A stretch of 64,000 bases of DNA from Locusta migratoria (GCA_026315105.1 CM048747.1:279097491-279161490); one strand, 5' to 3'; shown: positions 50,501 through 61,224, numbered from the stretch's first letter. The notes: generated from the sequence alone by a model not told the origin. Numbers and translations are program-made.

Positions 50501-51879
50501 TTTCCAAACTTCACAGAAGCTCTCTTGCAAACACGCAAGACTAGCACTCCTGGAAGAAAGGATATGGTGGAGACATGGCTTAGCCACAGCCTAAGGGATG
50601 TTTCCAGAATGAAACTTTCACTCTGCAGTGGAGTGTGCGCTGATATGAAACTTCCTGGCAGATTGAAATTGTGTGCCGGAACCGGGACTCGAACCTGGGA
50701 CCTTTGCCTTTCGCGGGCAAGCGCTCTACCGACTGAGCTACCCCGACACGACTCACGATGCCGCCTCACAACTTTACTTCCGCCAGTACCTCGCCTCCTA
50801 CTTTCCAAACTTCACAGAAGCTCTCTTGCAAACACGCAAGACTAGCACTCCTGGAAGAAAGGATATGGTGGAGACATGGCTTAGCCACAGCCTAAGGGAT
50901 GTTTCCAGAATGAAACTTTCACTCTGCAGCGGAGTGTGCGCTGATATGAAACTTCCTGGCAGATTAAAATTGTGTGCCGGAACCGGGACTCGAACCTGGG
51001 ACCTTTGCCTTTCGCGGGCAAGCGCTCTACCGACTGAGCTACCCCGACACGACTCACGATGCCGCCTCACAACTTTACTTCAGCCAGTACCTCGTCTCCT
51101 ACTTTCCAAACTTCACAGAAGATCTCTTGCAAACACGCAAGACTAGCACTCCTGGAAGAAAGGATATGGTGGAGACATGGCTTAGCCACAGCCTAAGGGA
51201 TGTTTCCAGAATGAAACTTTCACTCTGCAGCGGAGTGTGCGCTGATATGAAACTTCCTGGCAGATTAAAATTGTGTGCCGGAACCGGGACTCGAACCTGG
51301 GACCTTTGCCTTTCGCGGGCAAGCGCTCTACCGACTGAGCTACCCCGACACGACTCACGATGCCGCCTCACAACTTTACTTCCGCCAGTACCTCGCCTCC
51401 TACTTTCCAAACTTCACAGAAGCTCTCTTGCAAACACGCAAGACTAGCACTCCTGGAAGAAAGGATATGGTGGAGACATGGCTTAGCCACAGCCTAAGGG
51501 ATGTTTCCAGAATGAAACTTTCACTCTGCAGCGGAGTGTGCGCTGATATGAAACAATTTTAATCTGCCAGGAAGTTTCATATCAGCGCACACTCCGCTGC
51601 AGAGTGAAAGTTTCATTCTGGAAACATCCCTTAGGCTGTGGCTAAGCCATGTCTCCACCATATCCTTTCTTCCAGGAGTGCTAGTCTTGCGTGTTTGCAA
51701 GAGAGCTTCTGTGAAGTTTGGAAAGTAGGAGGCGAGGTACTGGCGGAAGTAAAGTTGTGAGGCGGCATCGTGAGTCGTGTCGGGGTAGCTCAGTCGGTAG
51801 AGCGCTTGCCCGCGAAAGGCAAAGGTCCCAGGTTCGAGTCCCGGTTCCGGCACACAATTTTAATCTGCCAGGCAGTTTC
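47600..51879. mobile_element. tRNA-derived fold-back element with a 13-unit 301-bp tandem array and one inverted unit
   Basis: Units begin at tgaaactttcactctgcagc at 47600, 47901, 48202 and so on every 301 bp to 51513: thirteen full units with no net length change, then a 42-bp partial. The sequence then flips at about 51555 into one complete inverted unit ending near 51879. Each unit contains, on its minus strand, a tRNA-like sequence with A box tagctcagtcgg and B box ggttcgagtccc. The inverted unit has it on the plus strand. Units differ by only a few bases (for example, cagcgg/cagtgg near 50328 and 50629, several changes near 51082-51123). ATATTATACTAGAA flanks the whole insert exactly (47586-47599, 51880-51893). 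The matching empty site is at 25560 in another Tc1-A copy. No protein is encoded: the repeated 157- and 103-codon frames are mirror readings of the tRNA-like unit. Confidence 0.95.
51775..51855 (+). pseudogene. tRNA-like sequence in the inverted unit (representative of 14)
   Basis: It can fold into a full cloverleaf outline: acceptor gtcggggt pairing with ttccggc (with G-T pairs), D arm gctcagtcggtagagc, anticodon stem ttgcc/ggcaa, variable aggtc, and T arm ccaggttcgagtcccgg with one mismatch. There is one extra base between D and anticodon stems. The 7-nt loop cgcgaaa lacks the invariant T33, so decoding is unlikely. The A and B boxes could drive Pol III transcription. Confidence 0.6.
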
Positions 51880-53356
51880 ATATTATACTAGAACTGACAT
51901 ATTATTACATTTTCACGCAATTTGGGGGCAAAGATACTGAGAAATCAGTACCCAAAACAACCACCTCTGGCCGTAATAACGGCCTTGATACGCCTGGGCA
52001 TTGAGTCAAATAGAGCTAGGATGGCGTGTACTGGTACATATGACCATGCAGCTTCAACACGATACCACAGTCCAACAGTAGTGCCTGGCGTATTGTGACG
52101 AGCCAATTCCTCGGCTACAATTGACCAGACGTTTTCAGTTGGTGATAGATCTGGAGAACGTGCTGGCCAGGGCAGCAGTCGAACATTTTCCATATCCAGA
52201 AAGGCCTGTACATGACCTGCAACATGTGGTCGTGCATTATCCTGCTGAAATGTAGGGTTTCGCATGGATCGACTGAAGGTTAGAGCCACGGGTCGTAACA
52301 CACCAGAAATGTAACGGCCACTGTTTGAAGTGCCTTCGATGCGAATAAGAGGTGACCGAGACGTGCAACCAATAGCACGCCATACCGTGACGCCCAGTGA
52401 TACGCCAGAATGGCGGTGACGAATACAAGCTTCCAATGTCGTTCACCGCGATGTCGCCAAACACGGATGCGATTATCATGATTCTGTAAACAGAACCTGG
52501 AATCAACCAAAAATGCCGTTTTGCCATTCGTGTATCCAGGTTCGTCGTTGCGCACACCATCGCAGGTGCTCCTGTCTGGCATGCAGCGTCAAGGGTAACC
52601 GAGCTGATAGTCCATGCTGCTGCAAACGTCGTCCAACTGTTCGTGCAGATGGTTGCTGTCTTGCGAACGTCCCCATCTGTTGACTCAGGGATCGAGACGT
52701 GGTTGCAGGATCCGTTACAGCCATGCGGATAAGATGCCTGCTAGTGATACGAATCCGTTGGGATCTAGCACGGCGTTCCGTATTGCCCTCCTGAACCCAC
52801 CGACTCTATATTCTGCTAACAGACATTGGATCGCGACAAACGCGAGCAGCAATGTCGCGATACGATAAACCGCAATCGCGATAGGCTACAATCCGACTTT
52901 TAGCAAAGTCGGAAACGTGATGGTACGCATTTCTCCTCTTTACACGAGGCATCACAACAACGTTTCACCAGGCAACGCCGGTTAACTGCTGTCTGTGTAT
53001 GAGAAATCGGTTGGAAACTTTCCTTATGTCAGCACGTTGTAGGTGTCGCCACTAGCGCCAACCTTGTGTGAATGCTCTGAAAAACTAATAATTTGCATAT
53101 CACAGCATCTTCTTCCTGCCGGTTAAATTTCGCATCTGTAGCACGTCGTCTTCGTGGTGTAGCAATTTTAATGGCCAGGAGTGTAGTGTACTTCTTTCCT
53201 GGTGTTAAGCCTGGAACTGATCGGCGGTCTTACCCACTGCGTCACATGGGCACTGCTCATTCATGGTTCTTTATCTCTTTGGGTGGACTGAGCGACATTT
53301 ATGGATAATCTATTGAACTGTGTTCGTGATGCAATATAGACATGTAGCTGTAACTG

Positions 53357-53730
53357 CGGTCGAGTGGCCGAACGCGCGAAGCGCGCGGTTGTTCGCCGTC
53401 GGAGACTCGAGTCCTCCCTCGGGCGTAGGTGCGTGTGTTGTCTTTAGCATAAGTTAGTTTAAGTTCAAATGTTCTAATGTTTGTAAAGCTTAAGGGTCAT
53501 CAGTCCCTAAACTTACAAACTACTTATGAACTACATTATACTAAAGACGGCAAAAACATTCATGTCCAAGGGGGGATTCGAACCCCCGACGGGGAACGGC
53601 CTCGCGCATCGGAGCTTAGCGCCTCAATGTGCTTGGCCACTCCGCCGCGGCTAGTGTAAGTAGTTTGTAAGCTTAGAGAGTGATGACAGCAGCAGTTAAA
53701 TCCCTTAGATTTACAAACATTTGAACGTAT
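53357..53730 (+). mobile_element. SINE family B, split by an opposite-strand family-C SINE
   Basis: Head tgcggtcgagtggccgaacg, cgcgcggttgttcgcc, B box gactcgagtcc, cgggcgtaggtgcgtgtg, tgtctttagcataagtt at 53357-53454. It resumes after the nested SINE with gtagtttgtaagcttagag, gtgatgac and caaacatttgaac to 53730. TAGTTTAAGT (53455-53464) / TAGTGTAAGT (53652-53661) is the duplication of the nested insertion. Confidence 0.87.
53465..53651 (-). mobile_element. SINE family C nested in a family-B SINE
   Basis: A complete family-C element on the minus strand: agccgcggcggagtggccaag, gctaagctccgatgcgcgag, ttccccgtcg, B box ggttcgaatcc, common body with a small deletion around the ttaagtcccataagc region. 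The duplication has one mismatch. Confidence 0.88.
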
Positions 53731-54990
53731 AGCATGTAATTTGACGATTTCTACTGCATATTATGGTGTTGTTTCAAACGATAGTGTATTGAATGCGTAA
53801 AGCATCATTTAAGCGTTAATAAAACACAGTCATTATATGTTGTACCTTAGTAATAACAGCAATGATTATCATTTGTGTAAAATTTACCTTGTCGTAAATC
53901 TGAGAAGTCTGCCTGCTACATAGTAGCACTACTGACCAGAAGCACACGCTAGTCTCCGGATGAACACGAAGCACATTTTGTCTACAGGCCGTATACTTCC
54001 AGAATTTAACTATGCTTCGACCAATCAGGATTCGCACACATTATAGAGCTCGTGCTTCGCGGCCTGTTGCTGGACTGTAGGAACTCGTAGTGTCAACTCT
54101 TGACTTTCCCATGTGCCTTATCGATGTAGTGTAGTAGTCTTTGGTTGCCTCACAATACGCAAAACTACAATTATTTTAAACAAATATTCTGTGCAACGCC
54201 TAGGCACCAGTAAATGTATGGTCTTGTTTAATTTGTTATTGTTTGAGAAAGCTATGTTGAGAATATATGAGGTCATTCCCTCCCAGAATACTAGAACAGC
54301 GGTTAACCTCGGTCAGCGGTTAACAACAAACCGTGTCCTTTCGTTTTCAGCATCAAGCATGCGTGAAGGCGAATGCGGAACAGGCATTAGAAACTCGGTT
54401 CACAGCTGTCGCTCTTACCCGAAGAGAAATCGACCTCTCAAAGACGTATTGTTGTGCAGTGCTTGAATTAGATTCAGCCCATAGTGGGAAGTTTTTATTT
54501 GTTGGCTGCATTGTATTCTGAGTTGAGTACAAAATTTCAACACATAGTTTCTCGTGGTAGGGGAGTATCTAAAATACAAAATAACTGAAGAACCAGTGAC
54601 AAAAAAGGAAATGTAAACACTGTAACTGCTATTACATACAGAGGGAAAATACAATACCTAACCTTTAGTTATCGAATGTTACAATGAGATCCTTCATTTA
54701 TAGAATTTAACTTTTTTTAAGTTTCAGCTATTGTTAGGTGATATAGTTTTAAACATGGACATATGAAAACATGTGCCGAGGTCGACATGTCCATACTGTA
54801 TTGTCCCACCACCTACAACAGCTGAGACTTAAAAAACTCCAGTTAAAATCTATATTACGAACAGCTGCAGCATCACATAGCGACGTCTGCTCTTTCAGGT
54901 ATGTCTGAAAGAAAAGACGCCGCAATTATTTATCCTTCATTTAAATAACAAGTTTGTTTGCGTGGCCATCTTCCGCAGCAAGTACAGAAA
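53731..54990. other. no gene recognised
   Basis: The plus frames at 54113-54521 (117 and 62 codons) show no recognisable domain. A polypyrimidine-AG at about 54350 (tttcgttttcag) could be a splice acceptor, but no matching donor or coding continuity was found. Confidence 0.4.
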
Positions 54991-54995
54991 TAATT

Positions 54996-55295
54996 GTTTT
55001 CGGAATTGAAACAACCGTTTTCTCGCCGCAGTCTTTTTATTTTTTCCACACGCGTTTCACACTTTATTTTAGGGCATCATCAGTGTATTTTACACCTGGA
55101 AATTACATTTTTGCTTATCATAATAAACATGAGACCTATATTATTTCGATTAAAATAAATTGAACTGTTCGTAATCTGTTGAGGCTACACCAGTAAGCAA
55201 AAATGTAATTTCCAGGTGCTCTAAAATAAAGTGCGATACGCTTATGGAGAAAATAAAAAGATATCGGCGTGAAAACGGCTGTTTCATTTTCCAAA
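54996..55295. repeat. imperfect inverted repeat (fold-back element)
   Basis: The left half (gaaacaaccgttttctcgcc, tctttttattttttccaca, acactttattttag, cacctggaaattacatttttgc) pairs with the right half (gcaaaaatgtaatttccaggtg, ctaaaataaagtgc, gagaaaataaaaagat, gcgtgaaaacggctgtttc). Arms are about 100 bp. The left arm carries an extra catcatcagtgtattttac block. No coding content. Confidence 0.75.
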
Positions 55296-55398
55296 GCAAA
55301 TACTTCTTTTAAATCTTTCACTACAGTGGGGAAAATCACTAAAAATGGGCAAAATGTACAATTTTGCGTTAGATCGTTACAGTAGAATGAAATGTAAC

Positions 55399-55650
55399 CG
55401 AGAGAGGTGGCGCAGTGGTAACACACTGGACTGGCATTCGGAAGGATGGTGGCTCAAATCCACCTCCAGCCATCCACATTTAGGTTTTCCGTGATTTCCC
55501 TAAATCACTCCAGGCAAATGCCGGGTTGGTTCCTTTGAAAGTACACGGCCGATTTTCTTCCACATCCTTACCCAAACACTCCGGGCGTAAGCTCCGTCTC
55601 TAATGATCATGCCGTCGACGGGTCATTAAACTCCAAGCTTCCTTCCTTCC
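55399..55650 (+). mobile_element. tRNA-derived SINE of a further family, (CTTC)n tail, 10-bp target duplication
   Basis: Head gagaggtggcgcagtggtaac (A box), actggactggcattcgg, a decayed B box (ggctcaaatcc). The body has ttaggttttccgtgatttcc, taaatcactccaggcaaatg, gtacacggccgatttt and a cttccttccttcc tail. TGAAATGTAA flanks it at 55389-55398 and 55651-55660. The body motifs are ones I know as widespread in arthropod SINEs. Confidence 0.87.
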
Positions 55651-55660
55651 TGAAATGTAA

Positions 55661-56420
55661 ATTGTCAGAAGCGATGAAGTTGTTACACTTCTGATCCTCA
55701 TGATAAGTGTTATAGTGACAATGGAGATAAAATAGAAGGCTGCGTTAGTTACAGTAAAAATAGATTTGTCCCCAGTTTTTCATACACCAGATGGACGGAT
55801 CTAGACTTACTAAATTCCGTTTGAGCCCTTTTCTTGATATTGTATACGGGCAAGAAAAGTGACATAAATAAGGAAAACGACAACTTTATAACTGTAAAAT
55901 ATTTTGGAAGAGCCCTAACGGGCACGGAAAGGCCACATTTATTTCTCGCAATTTGTCTGTCTAAGGGCAGTAGCGTTTTATATTTGCTATAGGCTAGATC
56001 ATCATTCGTCACAACAAGAACAGTGTCGCTTTTCCACGTACTGAATTTTTTAGTTATGTCAGTCATTTTCCTTGTTGGCGGGCGATATGTACGTACCTAT
56101 AGTGATATCTTTAAACGAAATAAGGCGCTAGACGTTTCTCTTATCTGTTGATCTCTCCTTAATTTCCTAGTTCCTTATTTATTTCGGACAGCATTTTCTT
56201 TACCGTACTAACACACGTATTTCATTCGTAATTACTCATTTCTACTCAGCACTCTCGCTAGTACGATGGTTTTTGTGTTCCGATTAAGAAATGCCATGCG
56301 CAAGAATTACATTTCAATCCTTTATAAATTGACAACATTCTAAGAATGGATAAAAGATAAATTCCATAGACACTTATTAATTTCATGTACTCTATGAATG
56401 ACTCTTCCAAGTGAAGTTCC
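55661..56420. other. no gene recognised
   Basis: The minus frame 56066-55749 (105 codons, MTDITKKFSTWKSDTVLVV...) has an ordinary amino-acid mix but no family resemblance, and no splice signals that I can defend. I leave it unassigned. Confidence 0.4.
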
Positions 56421-57432
56421 AATGTTGTTGTTGTGGTCTTTAGTCCGCGGACTGGTTTGATGCAGCTCTCAATGCTACGCTGTCCTGTGCAAGCCTCTTC
56501 ATCTCTGAATAAGACTGCTTACTGTATTCATCTCTTGGTCTCTCTATGCGATTTTTACCCCTCCCCAAATTTCCCTCAAATGCTAAACTGACGGCTCCAT
56601 AATGTCTCAGAATGTACCCAACCAACTATCCCTTCTCTTAGGATATGCCAGAAACTTCTCCCCAATTCTGTTGAGTACCTCCTTATTAGTTACGTGATCT
56701 ACCCATATAATCCTAATCAGTCGTCTGTAGCACTAGATTTCAAAACTTCTCTTTTTGCTACCCAAATAAGAAAACTCATCCACTATTTTTATTGTCTCGT
56801 TACCTAATCTAATTCTAGATTTTCTTACTCTGTATTCCATGACCCTTGTTCTGTTACTGTTAATGTTCATCTTATACCCTTCTTTCAAGACACTATACAA
56901 TCCGTTCAATTGATAATCCAGGTCCTTTGCTGCCCCTGGCAGAATCACAATGTCATCGATAAAGCTCACAGTTTTTATTTTTTCTCCCTGAACTTTAATT
57001 CCTTTTCCTTGCATTCCTTCACAGCTTGTTCAATGTACAGTTTGAATACTCCCTGCCCCACCACTGCGTTATTTTCATGCCCTTCGAATCTTATAATTGC
57101 TGTCTCGTTTTTGTATAAGTTGTTCATAACTCTAATTGCCCTATATTTTACCCATGCTACATTCAGAATTTGAAAGAGTGTGTTCCAGTCAGTATTTTTC
57201 TAAGTCTACAAAAGCTAAAAATGTAGGTTTCCTTTTCCTTAATCTATCAAGGATCAGTTTTAATGTCTGTATTGTCTCGCGCGTTCCTACATTTCTCCTA
57301 AATCCAAACTGATATTTTCCAACATCGGATTCTTTTAGTTTTCCCATTCGTTTCTAAATATTTCGAGTTAGCATTTTGCAACTATGACTTATTAAAAAGA
57401 TATTTCGGTAATTTTCAACTGTCTATACTTAT
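56421..57432 (-). mobile_element. RTE-type LINE, third copy, decayed
   Basis: The 3' end is gactaaagaccacaacaacaac (about 56420-56445). Minus-strand blocks: VGYILRHYGAVSLAFEGNLG (56625), IRLGNETIKIVDEFSYLGS and KMNINSNRTRVME (57014-56733), and KTVSFIDDIVILPG, where LRFADDIVILS is expected (FIDD: first residue changed, both Asp present). Upstream frames are broken. Confidence 0.85.
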
Positions 57433-57666
57433 CCAAAGCAAAACTTGTGTTTCTTATTTATTTTTGGCTCCTTGTAATTGCTTGTTATTTTTGTGATTTT
57501 TCTATGTGATAACTGTAATGTCCGCCACTATTATTTTCTTGGTGAATGAAGAGAGTGTAACAATGAACATTTTCTAGTTTAGATATTCATTCTAGTTTAT
57601 GTCTTGGTATTCATTGAAAATTATTCTGGAGAGGGTATATAAAAACTGCTATATAGTAGCTAAATG

Positions 57667-57864
57667 GCCGGCCGCGGTGGCCGAGGGGACTGAGGCGCTC
57701 CAGTCACGGTCTGCACGGCCACTACGGTCGGGGGTTCGAATCCCCCCTCGGGCATGGATATTTGTGCCGTTCTTAGTTGTAAGTAGTTCATAAGTAGTTT
57801 GTAAGTTAGGGACTGATGACCCCGTAGTTAAGTCCCATAGACTCTACAAACATTTGAACATTTT
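57667..57864 (+). mobile_element. SINE family A, full length with 13-bp target duplication
   Basis: A near-consensus family-A copy (gccggccgcggtggccgagg through tacaaacatttgaacattt). TAGTAGCTAAATG is exact at 57654-57666 and 57865-57877. Confidence 0.94.
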
Positions 57865-57877
57865 TAGTAGCTAAATG

Positions 57878-58354
57878 AATCGTTGTTGGGAAGAAAAATC
57901 ATTATATAAATACACTAACACGAAACTGATGGTACAGATTTTTACTATTTATGATACAAGAAGGCATATGAAACGTACACAATTCGAAATGCGGTTTGTC
58001 ATAGAAGTTGCGAATATAAAAATTATGTGTGCAGGTAGCCATTAACAGAGGTAAAAAGAAAAACAAATTTTAGGAAGATACTCCAAATTCTTCATAAGTT
58101 TTGCCACTATAACCCGTTGCAGGTGCCATGTTGGTACAGGTATAATTAGGTCAGTTAGCGCTTGGAGTTCCAAACTTAAGGTCACGGGCTCGGTTCCCAC
58201 TCCTCCCACCCCATGCATTTTTTTTAATTCTTCGTAATGTTCATTTCTTAACTTTTAAATACAGTTTTTTTAATTCAAATTTGCAGTTTTTAATAAATTC
58301 CAGTTAAATTAAAATTTTGCAAACACAACTGATCGAATTTCGACCACAGGCTAT
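57878..58354. other. no gene; weak tRNA-like patch
   Basis: At about 58140-58200, aggtcagttagcgc, a pairable ttggagttccaa and cacgggctcggttccc recall a decayed tRNA or SINE head. No body was recognised. Confidence 0.3.
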
Positions 58355-58511
58355 ACTAGTAAGTTTAAACCTACGCTTACAAACTACTTAAACTTACGCA
58401 AAGGACAACACAACCATCCATGCCCTAGAAAGGACTTGAACCTCCGACAGTGAGCAACCGCGCACTCCGCAACAAGTTGCCTTAGAGCGGACGGCCACAC
58501 CACCGCGGCTG
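58355..58511 (-). mobile_element. SINE family B, 3'-truncated
   Basis: The minus strand has gccgcggtggtgtggccgtc, ctaaggcaacttgttgcgg, B box ggttcaagtcc, gggcatggatggttgtg and cgtaagtttaagtagtttg. The final ~50 bp of the body is missing. Confidence 0.83.
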
Positions 58512-58659
58512 GGAAGAAAAGCTTACATGAACGTCAGTAGCAAGGCGTTTGCCTCTCTGTAGTATTATTCATATTTTGTTGATAGTCATCTGTTCATTCT
58601 TTGCACTATTATTATTGCGGCTGATTTTTATTCCGCTTTATGTAACTATTCAGATGCAG

Positions 58660-59134
58660 ATGAAGGTCTCTCGGGTCTCCATTCGGGTGGCGGCGTTGAT
58701 ATATCGTGACGTTTCGGGAAGTGTCATACCATACCTAAGACGTAACAACTCACCGTAAAGAGACTCGTTGAGCTGCTCAAAGGCACGAAAATAGACAATC
58801 ACATACACACAACTTAAATTTTCGGCCAGCGCTGGAGTGGCCGGACATGGTGGTTGTATGTGTATAGCTGTCTGAGTGATTGCGTTAATGTAAGTGCTTC
58901 TTTTTCTGATGATAGCCATGGCCAAAAATTTGTGTGTATGTGATTATCTATTTTCGTGCCTTTGAGCAGCTCAGCGAGCCTCTTTATGGTGAGTTTTTAC
59001 CTATCCTCCATTATTGACATTTCCAATCGGTTTTTCCATTGTTAAAATTATACCTAAGATGGGTAGTATGACACTTCCCAAAACGTCGCGGTATATCAAT
59101 GCCGCCACCTAGCTGGAGACCCGAGAGAACTTCA
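58660..59134. repeat. long imperfect inverted repeat (fold-back element)
   Basis: Arm 1 (58660-58812: gatgaaggtctctcgggtct, gcggcgttgatatatcgtg, cttcccgaaacgtc complement, gagctgctcaaaggcacgaaaa) pairs with arm 2 (58929-59134), which carries an extra ~50 bp at about 59000-59050. Pairing covers about 150 bp. Spacer about 115 bp. No transposase. The gatgaag end with an adjacent cgaaacgtc motif recurs in other fold-backs in the window. Confidence 0.78.
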
Positions 59135-59156
59135 TCAGCAGTACACACCGGGAATA

Positions 59157-59280
59157 ATACTAATAATAATAATAATTTAGTGTGGGCCATTGGTCTGGTG
59201 CAAGTCTTTCGTCCCCGTGTTCTTTCAGTTTCCAGTCAAGCGTTTTACCCTAAGACCATCAGGCCCGACCACATTGTGAA
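59157..59280 (-). mobile_element. SINE family D, short form with (ATT)n tail
   Basis: The minus strand has gggcctgatggtcttaggg, aaacgcttgactggaaac, then directly gacttgcaccagaccaatgg, cccacactaaattattatt. Both the head and the 3' end match the SINE part of 15808-16429; the middle is deleted. The plus-strand start is an AAT microsatellite at 59157-59174. Confidence 0.75.
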
Positions 59281-59470
59281 AGCCTACAGTCACACACACA
59301 CAGTACAGTTGCTTTCGCCTCATCGTTACGGAATAGTCGTCCACTGAGATGATTTCTCGTCTTGATGAACACCAGACAATCCCATGGCGCTAGGTCTGGA
59401 TTGTACGGAGGACACTGCCATACCGAAAGCTCGTACTTGAATTGCTGCAGCACTGTGCCGATTGGCGGGC
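59281..59470 (-). mobile_element. mariner transposase C-terminal fragment
   Basis: The minus strand reads YELSVWQCPPYNPDLAPWDCLVF then RNHLSGRLFRNDEAK, the third catalytic block (PPYSPDLAPCDF) and following KKHL-G-RF-DDE region of a mariner family different from the 7.1 and 36.9 kb ones. Only about 60 codons survive. Confidence 0.65.
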
Positions 59471-60147
59471 CGTATGCGGTGTTGCGTTATCGTGCAACTA
59501 AATCACACCGGTGTGCCGTTCAATTTTCTCATCCGCTTTTCTTTAACTGCCGTACCCACCCGACGAAACATTTGATAATACGATACAGAGTTGATCGTCG
59601 CAACTTTCGGCATAAACTCTGCGCACTAGAGTGATTTTTACGTATCCAGAATCGGAATGTTGGATATCCGTTCCGAAAAATGTTTGCAGACTCTTCAGGA
59701 CTGCATGGAAAAGAGAAATTATATTGCATAGTGTCATACCCGTGTTGTCTATGTGGTATAATGGTGTATGCGTATGAGTATGTGGTATAACAGTAACGTA
59801 TATAGCATTTTTTGGAGCGGGGCAAGATTCAAGATAAGTAATTTGAAGTAGACATTCCACGATATTTCGTATCAGTTTTGCTGCTCGTATTCAGATGATA
59901 ATTTGCACTGAAGCTCCTTTTACTTCACCGAGATCGAGCTTTTTTTTATTGTTGACATTAAATCATAAAAAATACAGCTATTTTTAAAAAACTGACACGA
60001 ATTTCACACCAGTAACACACCAATCGCCTCACCAATATAGGGAAGTGTGACTGTCTCCCACGATGATACCTTCACGCATCATCCAACCCAGATAGCGCTG
60101 ACGTCATTCCAGAAGGACGAGAACAGGAGCTTACTTTTTCATTCTTG
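59471..60147. other. no gene recognised
   Basis: Minus frames of about 100 codons overlap one another in two phases and show no domain. A (CA/GT)-like stretch is near 59755-59790. Confidence 0.4.
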
Positions 60148-60149
60148 TA

Positions 60150-60522
60150 CGAGGGTTGCAACCTAAATAGTGGCAACACTACTGTACCTACCTTACCTCC
60201 GAGCAAATGGACTCGCTCGTCCCACATCGCCGGCGTGCACACAATCGATGGAAACAGCCACTTGTCAGTGAGGGGTCTAACGTAACGGTGTCACTATGTT
60301 TTCTAAATAGGCACAATTGAGTTAGATCAAGATTGAATGTGCTAGAGGTCGTACAGCACGACAGTGTCATCAAAGTCTTCAAGAGACGTGCGGGGAATCG
60401 GCATTGCCCATTATTTTGCACGGCAATGCGCGGACGCATACAGTACAAGCTGTGGCTTCTCTGTTCGGTGGATGGGACTGGGAAGTACTGTATTATCCAC
60501 CATACTCCCCGGACTTAAGTGA
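60150..60522 (+). mobile_element. mariner-like transposon (family of 7.1 kb), left end and interior, right-truncated
   Basis: It starts CGAGGGTTGCAACCTAAATA at 60150 beside TA (60148-60149). It runs through the ttacctccgagcaaatgg and cgtcccacatcgccgg blocks to a decayed coding end (ARTHTVQAVASLFGGWDWEVL, YYPPYSPDL), stopping at about 60522 in the middle of the third catalytic block. Confidence 0.8.
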
Positions 60523-61212
60523 TAAAAAAATCACTTACAACGATCTCGTGCAGTCATACGTATGAGGATAATAAAAAGCTTCAGAAAAAAAATTAAACCA
60601 AAAATAATTCCGCGCTACCTGGCTTAATGACTTATGTAATTTTTATTAACCTTGTTAATAAGTATTGCCAACCACTATAAGTTACTCCCATTTCATAAGA
60701 TTGACCACTGTTTCATGATTTATGTAATTTATATTAACCTTGTTAATAAATATTGTTAATGGGGATAATTGGGGGGGGGGGCGTCCCTGATATACGACCC
60801 TGTGGTATAATAAATGTTCGTATCTTGAAAATGTTGCATACTTTTTGATTCGCCCTATGGTCAATGATTACGGAACGACTGACCTGCTACATCGCACCAA
60901 CTTTGTCAATGTGTGGAAGCAACATGGACTGCTATACCCGAACAACACATTTAGACACTTTCTGATTCAATGCTGAAATGTTTAGTATCGCTTTTATCTA
61001 GGAACTTCAGCAATCTATATCTGTTCGGTGTACGTTTATCACGTCTGAACCACAAGACATAAAGAGCTAAAAAATTGTACAGTTACTAATGTCTACCCGG
61101 GGAAGGCTTTAGGCACGGTTTTATGGCGATCGGATAGCTATTTAGTAATTTGAAGAATATAACGCGGAAATGCGGAACAATAGTTACTCTTTGAAAATTA
61201 TATTTACTCTTT
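60523..61212. other. no gene recognised; short direct repeat and poly-G
   Basis: The motif tttatgtaatttatattaaccttgttaataa occurs in two near-identical forms about 90 bp apart (60632-60662, 60719-60749). A poly-G run lies at 60771-60781. Confidence 0.5.
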
Positions 61213-61224
61213 GAAAATGGTTTT

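Larger units (their letters stand above)
47517..53183 (-). mobile_element. Tc1-like transposon (Tc1-A), both ends present, split by a 4.28-kb insertion
   Basis: The terminal inverted repeats are cactactggccattaaattg (from 47517) and gcaattttaatggccaggagtg (to 53183), each beside TA (47515-47516, 53184-53185). Without the insertion and its duplication the element is about 1.37 kb, normal for Tc1. Minus-strand coding, top to bottom: N-terminal domain with MAVTDPATTSRSLSQQMG (52724), SPLIRIEGTSNSGRYISGVLRP, FQQDNARPHVAGHVQAF (second catalytic Asp), LLPWPARSPDLSPTENVW (third block: D and E), and FDSMPRRIKAVI, ending near 51945. The first half is frameshifted near 52560, so the enzyme is inactive. 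The 163-codon catalytic half is open. Confidence 0.92.

Noticed and set aside
47663..51562. A dozen repeated 157-codon plus-strand frames (MPEPGLEPGTFAFRGQ...) and 103-codon minus-strand frames
   Set aside because: They are six-frame readings of the 301-bp tRNA-derived unit, present identically in every unit and on both strands. No start context, codon bias or protein family supports them.
51775..51855. A functional tRNA gene cluster of 14 genes
   Set aside because: The anticodon loop lacks T33, the T stem has a mismatch, one extra base separates D and anticodon stems, and copies lie within mobile units.
47600..51879. A CRISPR-like or satellite array
   Set aside because: Units are 301 bp, contiguous and contain no spacers; the genome is eukaryotic. 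Target duplications and the inverted cap show a mobile element and not simple satellite DNA.
54113..54466. A 117-codon plus frame with a nearby tttcgttttcag acceptor
   Set aside because: The acceptor lies inside the frame, with no matching donor, no recognisable domain and no phase-consistent partner exon.
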